64,000 bases of DNA from Marinicauda algicola. GTDB taxonomy: Bacteria; Pseudomonadota; Alphaproteobacteria; Caulobacterales; Maricaulaceae. Under the pieces are notes generated by a model. That model saw only the letters and a list, made by a program, of their open reading frames with translations. It searched no databases and was not told the origin of the DNA. Location of the stretch: NCBI RefSeq assembly GCF_017161425.1, contig NZ_CP071057.1:1488001-1552000 (forward strand), given 5' to 3'. Shown piece by piece: positions 25,816 to 33,994 of the stretch. Within the stretch, counting starts at the first letter, position 1; each line of letters opens with the position of its first letter. The position numbers and the translations under genes were made by a program.

Positions 25816-26598
25816 ATGGGCGATCTTTTCTGGAATAAAGTGGCCGGCGCGCTCCTGGCGATCGTGCTGGTCGTGCTCGGACTTCGCACCTTCGGTGAAG
25901 CCCTCTTCCCGCATGAGGAGCTCGACCCCGAGGAGCTCGCCTACCCGATCGACCTCGCCGCGCTCGAAGGCACGACCGCCCCGGCCGAAGAGGAAGAGGA
26001 AGGCCCGGTCGATTACGGCGCCCTTCTGGCCGCCGCCGACGTGTCGGCCGGCGAGCGCGTCGCCAATCGCTGCACCTCCTGCCACACCTTCGAACAGGGC
26101 GGACGCAACGGCACGGGTCCGAATCTCTGGAACACCGTGATGAACCCGGTCGCCGCGGCCGAGGGCTTCAACTACTCCGCCGCGATGGAAGAGTTCGCCC
26201 AGGGCGGCACGGTGTGGAGCTACGAGCATCTGGATGGCTTCCTCGCCAATCCGCGCGGCTACGTGCCCGGCACGGCGATGAGCTTTGCGGGCCTGCGCAA
26301 CGAGGACGACCGGATGAACCTCATTGCCTGGATGCGCACGCTGTCGCCCGACCCGGCCCCGCTGCCCGAGCCCCTGCCCGAAGAGGCCCCGGCCGTGGAA
26401 GAGGCCGCCGCCGAGGGCGAGGCCGCTCCGGAACTCGGCCCGGAAATGGTCGACGCGGAAGTGGAAACCGACATCAACGCCCCGGCCGAAGCCGTGGCCG
26501 AGACCGCGGAAATCGACGAGGAGGACGTGCTGGTCGAAGGCGGGGAGGACGCCGCCGACGACGAGCAGGTCCAGACCGACGACGAACCGAACGACTAG
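25816..26598 (+). CDS. Membrane-anchored cytochrome c with acidic tail
   Basis: A 260-residue CycM/c552-like cytochrome. An uncleaved N-terminal anchor (NKVAGALLAIVLVVLGLRTF) is followed by an acidic linker, the heme site CTSCH at 86-90 and axial Met155 in PGTAMSFAGLRN, all of class I. From about residue 178 the protein carries an 80-residue Glu/Asp/Ala/Pro-rich tail absent from typical family members. It should carry electrons between the bc1 complex and an oxidase in the periplasm. The ATG at 25816 is preferred over one 48 bases upstream. A terminator follows. Confidence 0.9.
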   Translation: MGDLFWNKVAGALLAIVLVVLGLRTFGEALFPHEELDPEELAYPIDLAALEGTTAPAEEEEEGPVDYGALLAAADVSAGERVANRCTSCHTFEQGGRNGTGPNLWNTVMNPVAAAEGFNYSAAMEEFAQGGTVWSYEHLDGFLANPRGYVPGTAMSFAGLRNEDDRMNLIAWMRTLSPDPAPLPEPLPEEAPAVEEAAAEGEAAPELGPEMVDAEVETDINAPAEAVAETAEIDEEDVLVEGGEDAADDEQVQTDDEPND

Positions 26599-26624
26599 AT
26601 CACGGCCTCATTGCCGGAAGAATG

Positions 26625-26654
26625 AACCCCGCTCCGCCCCGGAGCGGGGTTTTT
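26625..26654 (+). terminator. Rho-independent terminator after the cytochrome c gene
   Basis: AACCCCGCTCC (26625-26635) pairs with GGAGCGGGGTT (26641-26651), followed by TTTTT. Confidence 0.88.
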
Positions 26655-26688
26655 CCTGTCGCCGGCATCGCCGCTGCGCCCGATGGGC

Positions 26689-27741
26689 TCAGTGCTCGTG
26701 GTCGCCGTGATCGTGTTCCTCCGCGGCCGGGACCTCCTGCGCTACCTCGTCCTCGCCGAGCGGGCTGTTCGACCAGTGCACATGCTCGATCACCCAGCCT
26801 TCGCCCCGGCGGCGCAGCACCAGCGTTTCCTGGGCCTTGACCGCGATTTCGCGCCCCTGATGGGTGCCGCGAAGCGCACTCTCGGTGGCGACCCAGGCGG
26901 CATCGCCATGAACCTTCGACGTGCGCGAGAGGCGTTCGCTCTCGACGTTCGAGAGAAAGGCCATGTCCGCCATCATGTGGTGGGAGGCATACTGTTCGAG
27001 CGAGCGTTCCGCGCCGCCCGATTCCAGGATCAGCACATCTCCGGACAGGAGAGCGCGCACCTGCGCCTCGTGCGAACCGGCAAGCGCGGCATGGAAGGCA
27101 TCGGCAGCCGCCTCGGGCGTGCCCGCAGACCCCGTCTCGGGGGCATGCACACCTTCCTGCGAATGGCCATCCCTGCCCTCGCCGGAGGGCGCCGCGTGCT
27201 CATGCCCGTCCTGCTGCGCGGCAGAAGCTTCGTCATGGGAATCGCCGTGACCGCCCTCTCCGTGGGCATGATCGTGTCCCTCGCCGCTCGCCGCGGGCAG
27301 GCTCTGCACCCCCACCCCGTGCTCGAAGACCACGACGCCGCCCCACCAGGCCGTGACGGCCAGAAGTGCCGCGGCCGCGAGGGCGGCGGCCGCGAAGAGC
27401 GGTCCGGGACCGTCGTGCCGGATCATCCATCTCCAGGCGCCGAGTGCGGCGAACACACTGGCGGTGACCAGAGCCCAGTTGCGATGCGTCGTCATTGCCG
27501 CGTGGGAGGCAGCATCGTGAGCGACCGTGTAGTAGGCCTGGAAGCCGGCGACGAGCGCGCCGACAGCTGCCAAGAGGCCGAGCGCCAGCATCCAGTCCCC
27601 GCCCGCCAGCATGGCGCTGCGCCAGCGCGCGGCGCCCGGAACGAAAGCGGCCACGGCAAGCACGAGGGCACCGCTGAAAAGCAAGCCCACGACGAAATGC
27701 ACGAAAACCGGATGGAGGTTCGGTTCGATCAGGTTGTCCAC
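26689..27741 (-). CDS. DUF2231 membrane domain fused to His-rich linker and NTF2-like domain
   Basis: A 350-residue three-part protein. Residues 1-140 contain four hydrophobic helices with the LHPVFVHFVVGLLFSGAL opening typical of DUF2231. Residues 153-200 are a His/Gly/Glu-rich segment (HDHAHGEGGHGDSHDE) likely to bind Cu, Zn or Co. Residues 208-330 match an NTF2/SnoaL-like fold (AADAFHAALAGSHEAQVRAL, then LRRRGEGWVIEHVHWS), and the C terminus EEHDHGDHEH is again His-rich. I infer a metal-handling envelope protein; function not established. The start codon is GTG. Confidence 0.8.
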   Translation of the reverse strand: MDNLIEPNLHPVFVHFVVGLLFSGALVLAVAAFVPGAARWRSAMLAGGDWMLALGLLAAVGALVAGFQAYYTVAHDAASHAAMTTHRNWALVTASVFAALGAWRWMIRHDGPGPLFAAAALAAAALLAVTAWWGGVVVFEHGVGVQSLPAASGEGHDHAHGEGGHGDSHDEASAAQQDGHEHAAPSGEGRDGHSQEGVHAPETGSAGTPEAAADAFHAALAGSHEAQVRALLSGDVLILESGGAERSLEQYASHHMMADMAFLSNVESERLSRTSKVHGDAAWVATESALRGTHQGREIAVKAQETLVLRRRGEGWVIEHVHWSNSPLGEDEVAQEVPAAEEHDHGDHEH

Positions 27742-27885
27742 TCGCGATGTCCTCGTCTTGCGGCGGGAGCGGACGTCGCGATGGATGCCGCCGCCCGCTC
27801 CCGTCCGGATCTGGCGGATGCGGTGAGCCTGTCACAAGCGCCAGGACTTACAAAGGGCCGGAATGCCCGCACCTGTCCCGAAAGG

Positions 27886-28062
27886 TCACCCGTGCGGCTT
27901 CAGCGGCTCGCCCGGCTCGACGCGGTACCGGCTCTTGTGCAGATGCCGCTCGATATCGCGCGCGGCCTGACGGCATTCGTGCAGGCTCGCCAGCGACTTG
28001 CGCCAGGGCGAGCGCCAGAGGGCGTAGGCGATCGCCTCGCGGAGATCCTTGTCGTCGGTCAT
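27886..28062 (-). CDS. Small basic hypothetical protein
   Basis: A 58-residue protein (MTDDKDLREAIAYALWR start, basic helix to KSRYRVEPGEPLKPHG). GGGAG lies 8 bases before the ATG. The composition, with several Arg and Trp, looks like a real small protein rather than a shadow. It sits alone between the DUF2231 and NlpC genes. Family not recognised. Confidence 0.55.
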   Translation of the reverse strand: MTDDKDLREAIAYALWRSPWRKSLASLHECRQAARDIERHLHKSRYRVEPGEPLKPHG

Positions 28063-28145
28063 GAGCGGGCTCCCGTTCCGTGTCATTCCGGAACAAAAGC
28101 AGAACTCATGACCGCGCGGCAAGTGCGAAAAGCGCTTGCGGGAGC

Positions 28146-28946
28146 CTACATCATCCCCGTCCAGCCGGTTTCGGCCGGCGGGCGGCAGATCGTGCGCACG
28201 GGAGCGTGGTGGAAGGCGATGCGCCGGGCTGCGGTGGCGAGGGGCTCGGCCACGGTCAGCATGTGGTGGGCATTGGCGTGCAGCAGGGTGCGGCTGTCGG
28301 TCATGATCCCGACATGGCCCGGCCAGAAGACGAGATCGCCGCGCTGCAGGCCGGAGAAGTCGTCGCTGACCGGGACATTGCCCCAGCGCCGGGCCGCCCA
28401 TTCCTCCTGGTCCTTGGTGTCGCGCGGAAAGCCGCGCACCCCGGCCGCTTCCAGCGCGCTCTGCACCAGGCCGGAGCAGTCGAGCCCGATGGAATCGCGC
28501 CCGCCCCACAGATAGGGGGTGTGCAGGAAGCGCTCGGCGACCGCGACATAGTCGGTCTCCGCCGCGCCGAGCACGGCCAGGTGCTGTTCGAACACCCAGC
28601 CCAGGCGCTGGGCCTCCACGAAGCGCCCTTCCCGGCGCGCCGAGGCGATCTTGGCGTTGATCGACACCAGGCCGACCGGGCGGCTCTTGATGTCCGGCTC
28701 GGCATAGGCATAGGTGCGCAGCGCCGAGACGCGGTGGGTCGAGATCAGGACCGGCTGGGCCATGTCGGCGCGCCTCACCCAGCCCTGGTAGCCGTCGCGG
28801 CGGGCCGTGCCGTAGGCCCAGTCCCCCTCGCGCTCCTCGACAAGGAAGACCTCGCCGTGCAGCAGCTGGGTGTCCATGGCGCCCTCGTCGTCGGGCGTCG
28901 CGCGCAGCGCCGTGACTGCGGCGGTGACCTGGTATTCCTCGCTCAT
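28146..28946 (-). CDS. NlpC/P60 family cell-wall hydrolase
   Basis: A 266-residue C40 peptidase that would cut peptidoglycan stem peptides. An N-terminal SH3b-like region (YQVTAAVTALRATPDDEGAMD, then GEVFLVEEREGDWAYGTA) precedes the catalytic domain with Cys in GGRDSIGLDCSGLVQSAL and His in WPGHVGIMTDSRTLLHAN. There is no clear signal peptide, so the action may be on recycling muropeptides in the cytoplasm. The gene starts 4 bases after the M17 aminopeptidase stop, so both are co-transcribed and may act together on muropeptides. Confidence 0.9.
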   Translation of the reverse strand: MSEEYQVTAAVTALRATPDDEGAMDTQLLHGEVFLVEEREGDWAYGTARRDGYQGWVRRADMAQPVLISTHRVSALRTYAYAEPDIKSRPVGLVSINAKIASARREGRFVEAQRLGWVFEQHLAVLGAAETDYVAVAERFLHTPYLWGGRDSIGLDCSGLVQSALEAAGVRGFPRDTKDQEEWAARRWGNVPVSDDFSGLQRGDLVFWPGHVGIMTDSRTLLHANAHHMLTVAEPLATAARRIAFHHAPVRTICRPPAETGWTGMM

Positions 28947-28950
28947 GAGA

Positions 28951-30303
28951 CTATCCGAAGCGTTGCTTGATGTGATGGTAGAGAGCGCGCGCGCCCATCA
29001 TCTCCCCGCCCGCCGGGCGGCCGGGGCGCGATTTGGGATTCCAGGCGAAGATGTCGAAATGGATCCAGCTCTTCGCCTCGCGCGCGAAGCGGCGCAGGAA
29101 GAGCGCCGCCGTGACCGACCCGGCAAAGCTGGAATCGGCCGCATTGTTGAGGTCGGAGATTTCCCCGTCCATCCAGCTGTCATAGCCGTCCCACAGCGGC
29201 ATGCGCCAGAGCGGGTCGTCGACCGCCTTCGAGGCTTCGAGGACGGCCGAGGCGAGGTCCTCGTCGCCGGTGTAGAAGGGCATGACTTCCGGCCCGAGCG
29301 CGACGCGCGCCGCGCCGGTGAGCGTGGCCATGTCGATCAGCAGCTCGGGATCGTCCTCGCAGGCCCGCGTGATCGCGTCGGCGAGCACGAGCCGGCCCTC
29401 CGCATCGGTATTGCCGATCTCCACGGTCAGGCCCTTCCTCGAGGTGAGGATGTCGCCGGGACGGAAGGCATTGCCGGAGATCGCGTTCTCCACCGCCGGG
29501 ATGAGCAGGTGCAGGCGCACGGGAAGCCTCGCGTCCATGATCATCTGGGCAAGGCCCAGGACGTTGGCCGCCCCGCCCATGTCCTTCTTCATCAGGCGCA
29601 TGCCGGAACTGGGCTTGATGTCGAGCCCGCCGGAATCGAAGCACACCCCCTTGCCCACCAGCGCGATGCGCGGATGGGAGGGCTCGCCCCATTCCAGCTC
29701 GATGAAGCGCGGCGCATCGGCCGAGGCGCGCCCGACGGCGTGGATCATGGGATAGTTCTGCTTGACGAGATCCTCGCCCGTGATCACGCGCACCGTGGCG
29801 TCGTGGGACCTGGCGAGCGTCCTGGCCGTGTCCTCCAGATGGCTCGGCAGCATGTCCCCGGCCGGGGTGTTGACGAGGTCGCGGGTGAGACAGGCGGCGC
29901 GCACGACGCGACTGGCCTCGTCCATGTCCGCGCCCTCCAGCGGGGCGAAGCGGGCGGGCTTGCGGGCCGGCTCGCGATAGCGGGTGAAAGCATAGCCGCC
30001 GAGCGCGAGGGCGATCTGCGTCTGGGTGGCGTCCCAGCCGCCGGGCAGCGCCTCGATGCGCCAGTCGCCTTCGGGCAGGCCGGTTGCGGCGCCCGCCGCG
30101 TCGAACGGGCTGCGCGCCTCTCCCGCGCCGATCAGCGCGCCGGTGGCGGACTCCCCGGGCAGGACCAGCACCTCGCCGGGCTCGGCGCGGAAGCCGGTGC
30201 GCGCGGCATGGGGGAACTCGGACTTCACCGCGTCGAGCGCGGCGCTCGTCACGATGCGGGCCGGACGCGCCTTCGCGTCCTTCGGGGCGAAATACTCGGT
30301 CAT
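28951..30303 (-). CDS. M17 (leucyl) aminopeptidase family protein
   Basis: A 450-residue metallo-aminopeptidase of the PepA family. The N-terminal domain is followed by the catalytic domain with VGKGVCFDSGGLDIK, KKDMGGAANVLGLAQ and the M17 signature NTDAEGRLVLADAI, which carries the two-zinc site. It removes N-terminal residues from peptides in the cytosol. PepA proper can also bind DNA at cer/psi sites; here the metabolic role is the safer assignment. It is the first gene of a pair with NlpC/P60. Confidence 0.92.
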   Translation of the reverse strand: MTEYFAPKDAKARPARIVTSAALDAVKSEFPHAARTGFRAEPGEVLVLPGESATGALIGAGEARSPFDAAGAATGLPEGDWRIEALPGGWDATQTQIALALGGYAFTRYREPARKPARFAPLEGADMDEASRVVRAACLTRDLVNTPAGDMLPSHLEDTARTLARSHDATVRVITGEDLVKQNYPMIHAVGRASADAPRFIELEWGEPSHPRIALVGKGVCFDSGGLDIKPSSGMRLMKKDMGGAANVLGLAQMIMDARLPVRLHLLIPAVENAISGNAFRPGDILTSRKGLTVEIGNTDAEGRLVLADAITRACEDDPELLIDMATLTGAARVALGPEVMPFYTGDEDLASAVLEASKAVDDPLWRMPLWDGYDSWMDGEISDLNNAADSSFAGSVTAALFLRRFAREAKSWIHFDIFAWNPKSRPGRPAGGEMMGARALYHHIKQRFG

Positions 30304-30369
30304 GGGCCTCTTGGCGCAGCCTCTTCGTTCGATCCGGCGTCGAGGTCCGCAAGGCTCCGGCTCAAACCG

Positions 30370-30384
30370 TTAACGGCTTCTTGA
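30370..30384 (+). promoter_or_regulatory. Candidate CtrA-type site upstream of the TadD-like gene
   Basis: TTAA-N7-TTGA, with the next bases CCG, 52 bases before the start at 30437. Same form as the sites upstream of cheY and cpaB. Confidence 0.45.
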
Positions 30385-30436
30385 CCGGGCCGGGCCAGAG
30401 TGGACCCTCAACGTCTGGCGCGAGAAGAGGTAGACC

Positions 30437-31261
30437 ATGGCCGCGCGTTTGTCCGCCCCTGTTCTCACCGCTGTCCTCACCGGCGCGCTCGCCCTGTCGG
30501 CCTGCGCGACCAATGCCGAGCTCGCCCCGACCCCGCAGGAGGAGGCGCTCGCCGAGGAGCTGCAGAACGCCTCCATCGTGCCGGCGACGGCCGAGGAGCG
30601 CGCGGCGATCAAGAGCCAGGACCTCCTGACCCAGGCCGCCTTCTGGGCCGAGGCGCTCGAACTCAATCCGGGCGATCACGAGGCCGCGGTCGAACTCTCG
30701 ATCGCGGTCAGGAAGCTCGGCAATGCCGCGCGCGCCGCCGAGATCGCCCGCCAGGCCCTCGCCCTGCGCCCGGATTCGGCCGAACTGCAGACCGCGCTCG
30801 GCCTCGCCCTCGCCGCCGCAGGCCAGGGCGAGCAGGCGATCGAGCCGCTTTCGCGCGCCGCCGCGGCCCGGCCCGATGACTGGCAGGTGATGAACGCGCT
30901 CGGCGTTGCGCTGGAACAGGCCGGGCGCACCGCGCAGGCGCGCGAGCGCTTCACCCAGGCGCTCCTGCTCGCCCCGGCCGAGCCGGCCGTGCTGTCGAAC
31001 CTGGGGCTCTCCTACGCCCTCGCCGGCGATCCCGAACGCGCCGAGGACTTCCTGCGCCGCGCCATCGCGAGCGAGACCGCCACGCCGCAGGTGCGCCAGA
31101 ACCTCGCCCTCGTCGTGGCCCTGCAGGGCCGCTTCGAGGAGGCCGAGCAGATCGCCCTGCAGGACGTCACGCCGGAGATGGCCGAGGCCAACATGGCCTA
31201 TGTGCGCGACATGATGACGAGCCCGCGCCGCTGGGACGCGATCCGGGGTGGCGAGGGTTAG
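30437..31261 (+). CDS. tadD: TPR lipoprotein, TadD-like
   Basis: A 274-residue lipoprotein: signal [23 protein letters not shown] with the lipidated Cys23, then about five tetratricopeptide repeats ([39 protein letters not shown] and similar). TPR lipoproteins of this form act as TadD, a pilot for the Tad secretin. It is 2.7 kb from the tad cluster rather than inside it, so the name is an inference from domain layout and proximity. AGAGG precedes the ATG. Confidence 0.75.
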   Translation: MAARLSAPVLTAVLTGALALSACATNAELAPTPQEEALAEELQNASIVPATAEERAAIKSQDLLTQAAFWAEALELNPGDHEAAVELSIAVRKLGNAARAAEIARQALALRPDSAELQTALGLALAAAGQGEQAIEPLSRAAAARPDDWQVMNALGVALEQAGRTAQARERFTQALLLAPAEPAVLSNLGLSYALAGDPERAEDFLRRAIASETATPQVRQNLALVVALQGRFEEAEQIALQDVTPEMAEANMAYVRDMMTSPRRWDAIRGGEG

Positions 31262-31284
31262 CGCGAGGCGCTATCCCCTGCCCC

Positions 31285-31737
31285 ATGACCCTCTATATCG
31301 ACGCCGATGCCTGTCCGGTGAAGGACGAGGCGATTCGCGTGGCCGAGCGCCACGCGACCGAGGTGAAGCTCGTCTGCGACGGCGGCATCCGCCGGCCGAA
31401 CAGCGCGTGGGCCGAACTCGTCATCGTGCCCGGCGGCATGGATGCGGCCGATGACTGGATCGCCGAGCATGCCGGACCGGGCGATATCTGCGTGACCGCC
31501 GACATCCCGCTGGCCGACCGCTGCATCAAGGCAGGGGCGAAGGCGATCGACTTTCGCGGAACCGAGTTCACCGAGGCCGCCATCGGCTCCAAGCTCGCCA
31601 TGCGAGACCTGATGGCCGATCTCAGGAGCGCGGGACAGATGGAAGGCGGCGGCGGCAAGCCCTTCGGTCCGCGCGACCGCTCGGCCTTCCTCAACGGGCT
31701 GGAGCGCGTGTTCCAGGCGGTGAAGCGGAAGCGGTAG
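31285..31737 (+). CDS. YaiI/YqxD family protein (DUF188)
   Basis: A 150-residue protein that matches the DUF188/YaiI family throughout: [54 protein letters not shown] and the C-terminal [15 protein letters not shown]. The family has a PIN-like Asp-rich pattern and may be a nuclease, but no reaction is established. It follows the TPR gene by 24 bases on the same strand. Confidence 0.92.
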   Translation: MTLYIDADACPVKDEAIRVAERHATEVKLVCDGGIRRPNSAWAELVIVPGGMDAADDWIAEHAGPGDICVTADIPLADRCIKAGAKAIDFRGTEFTEAAIGSKLAMRDLMADLRSAGQMEGGGGKPFGPRDRSAFLNGLERVFQAVKRKR

Positions 31738-31749
31738 GCGCGCCGGGCC

Positions 31750-33180
31750 CTACCCCTCGCGCGGCGGCTCGAGCGCAGGGGTGTCCTCGTCCGAATCCTC
31801 ACCCACGCCGGCGGCGGCGAGATAGTCCTCGGGCAGCGACTTCTTGGTGGAGGCGCCCAGGCGCTTGAGCATCTGGGTCTGGCGCACCAGGTTGCCGGCG
31901 CCGGCGGTGAGCTTGCCCTTGGCCTTGTGCCAGGAATCCTGGGCCTGGGTGAGCCGGTTGCCGACATCGTCCAGGTCCTTCACGAAGCCCTCGAACTTGT
32001 CGTAGAGCTTGCCGGCCCGGTCGGCGATCTCCTTGGCGTTCTGGTTCTGGCGCTCGATGACCCAGAGATTCTGGACCGTGCGCATCGCCATCATCAGCGT
32101 GGTGGGCGTGGCGATCATCACGTCGCGATCCCAGGCATAGGCGGCGAGATCGGGATCGTTCTGCAGGGCAAGCGAGGCCGCACCCTCCAGGGGCACGAAC
32201 ATCAAGGTGAAGCTGACGCCGGGATATTTCGACGGATAGTCCTTCTCGCCCAGCGTCTTGATGTGCGACTTCACCGAGGCGAGATGCTGCTTCAGCGCCG
32301 CGTCACGGTCCTCCTCGGTCTCGGCGTTGACGCAGCGCTCGAAGGCGGTCAGCGAAACCTTCGCGTCGATGACGAGCTTCTGGCTGTTCGGCATGTCGAC
32401 GATCACGTCCGGGCGCTGGCGCGTGCCGTCCTCCGACGTCACGGAGTCCTGGGTGTGATACTCGTGGCCCTCCCTGAGGCCGGCGCGTTCCAGGATGCTC
32501 GCCAGCACGAACTCGCCCCAGTCGCCCTGCACCTTGGACTGCGAGCGCAGCGCGTTGGCGAGGTTCTTGGCGTCCTCGCTCATCCGGCGCGCATCGGCAT
32601 GCAGGGTGGAGACGAGCTGGTGCAGCGCCCCGGTCTGGGAGGAGCGCTTCTCGGCATCCTCGGCGACGCGCTTCTGGAAGCCGTCGAGCTGCTCGCGCAG
32701 CGGCTTGAGCATGGTCTGCAGGGTTTCCGAGCCCTTGCGGTTGAGCTCCTCCCCGCTCGCCTTCAGGATCTTGTTCGCGGTCGCCTCGAAGCTCTCGGCG
32801 AGCTTCTCGCGCGCCTTTTCGAGCTCGGCGAGCTTGTCGGCATGGTGGCGCTCGGCCGCGTCGTGCTTCTCCTTCAGCCCGGACAGCTCGGTGGCGAGCG
32901 CATTGCGCTCGCGCTGCAGCTCCTCGAGCCGGTCGCGCAGCCGGTCGCGCTCCTCGGCCGCCGCTTCCAGGCGCGCCAGGCGCTCGCGTGCCTCCTGGGC
33001 CTCGGCCGACTTCGCCTCGGCGGTGCGGCGCCAGCTGTCGCGCTCGGCTTCCATCTTCTCCAGGAGTTTCGGATCGAGCCCGCCCGCCGACTGCGGCCGG
33101 CGCAGGCCCACGGCCAGGAAGATCGCGGCGAGGATCACCAACCCGCCCAGATAGAGATAGGTCTCGAGACCGAGATTCAT
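31750..33180 (-). CDS. rmuC: DNA recombination protein RmuC
   Basis: A 476-residue RmuC. An N-terminal hydrophobic anchor (LGGLVILAAIFLAVGL) is followed by about 170 residues of coiled coil and then the RmuC catalytic-like core (QGDWGEFVLASILERAGL, DSVTSEDGTRQRPDVIVDMP, LVIDAKVSLTAFERC, SFTLMFVPLEGA). RmuC limits inversions at short repeats and has a nuclease-like fold. The gene is convergent with the DUF188 gene. Confidence 0.95.
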   Translation of the reverse strand: MNLGLETYLYLGGLVILAAIFLAVGLRRPQSAGGLDPKLLEKMEAERDSWRRTAEAKSAEAQEARERLARLEAAAEERDRLRDRLEELQRERNALATELSGLKEKHDAAERHHADKLAELEKAREKLAESFEATANKILKASGEELNRKGSETLQTMLKPLREQLDGFQKRVAEDAEKRSSQTGALHQLVSTLHADARRMSEDAKNLANALRSQSKVQGDWGEFVLASILERAGLREGHEYHTQDSVTSEDGTRQRPDVIVDMPNSQKLVIDAKVSLTAFERCVNAETEEDRDAALKQHLASVKSHIKTLGEKDYPSKYPGVSFTLMFVPLEGAASLALQNDPDLAAYAWDRDVMIATPTTLMMAMRTVQNLWVIERQNQNAKEIADRAGKLYDKFEGFVKDLDDVGNRLTQAQDSWHKAKGKLTAGAGNLVRQTQMLKRLGASTKKSLPEDYLAAAGVGEDSDEDTPALEPPREG

Positions 33181-33357
33181 GCCCGCAATGCCCGCCGGTT
33201 CGCCTTCTGTTCGCGAATCATATTGGACGAGTCGGCGCGGCGGCGCCAGAGTCGGGGTGCTGTGGGGTCAGCGACACCAAGCCCCGCCTCCCTGGAGCCC
33301 ACAGGGCAGCCGGCCTCCAGGGCGGAGAGGCGCCGTCATCTCGTGACGGCATTTCAT

Positions 33358-33388
33358 GATCCCTGGGCCCCGCCTTTCGGCGAGGGGA
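33358..33388 (+). repeat. Interspersed repeat, copy 1
   Basis: GATCCCTGGGCCCCGCCTTTCG at 33358-33379 lies in the 240-base gap between rmuC and the tad operon. It matches at 21 of 22 positions, in opposite orientation, a segment at 55938-55959. The gap also holds CCGTCA-tctcg-TGACGG (33333-33349). Confidence 0.65.
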
Positions 33389-33420
33389 GCGAAGCTATCG
33401 AGACGGAGGCAGAAACAGAC

Positions 33421-33960
33421 CTAGAACGCCCCCTTGCCGTCATCGCCCGCACCCGGGGGCACGGGAATCGGCGGCGGGGCGGGCTCGACCGGTTCGGTCT
33501 TCTTCAGGGGGAAGCGGTTCTTCAGCCGGCCCGAGACGAGGGTATGGTCGAAGCGGAAATCCTCCGCGTGCATCCTCAGCTCGGCCGGAGCCTTGCCGGA
33601 CTTGCTCGCCTCGATCGCGCGATAGAGGGCGAACAGGCGCATATAGCCCTTGTCGTCCCTGGACAGCGAGGTCTCGTCGAGCCGGGCGGTGATCTCGGTC
33701 AGGCGCTTGATCGCGGCCTTGCCCTTGCCCTGCTCGATCTCGATGAGGGCGGCGACGGTCTCCACCTTCCAGCCGATATCGGCGAAGTCGAGCTTCTTCG
33801 GGGCGGCGGACAGCTCGGTGCGCGCGCGATCGACATCACCCTCGGCCAGCGCCTTCAGCGCATGGTCGGCAGCCTCGTCCGCCATGCGGATCTCGTCGCG
33901 GCGGCGTTCCTCCGCCTTGCGGCCCCCGAACATCGATCGAACGTCTCCTGCCAGCTTCAT
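33421..33960 (-). CDS. Unknown helical protein at the end of the tad operon
   Basis: A 179-residue protein, mostly amphipathic helix (MADEAADHALKALAEGDVDR, WKVETVAALIEIEQGKGKAA), with TPR-like spacing, ending in a Pro-rich charged tail (EPAPPPIPVPPGAG). No signal peptide. It follows tadC by 34 bases on the same strand, so it is probably the last gene of cpaB-C-D-E-F-tadB-tadC. I do not recognise the family; a cytoplasmic role with the Tad machine is an inference from position. Confidence 0.72.
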   Translation of the reverse strand: MKLAGDVRSMFGGRKAEERRRDEIRMADEAADHALKALAEGDVDRARTELSAAPKKLDFADIGWKVETVAALIEIEQGKGKAAIKRLTEITARLDETSLSRDDKGYMRLFALYRAIEASKSGKAPAELRMHAEDFRFDHTLVSGRLKNRFPLKKTEPVEPAPPPIPVPPGAGDDGKGAF

Positions 33961-33994
33961 GCGGGCGTCAGGCTAACCCGACTGCGACCGCGCG

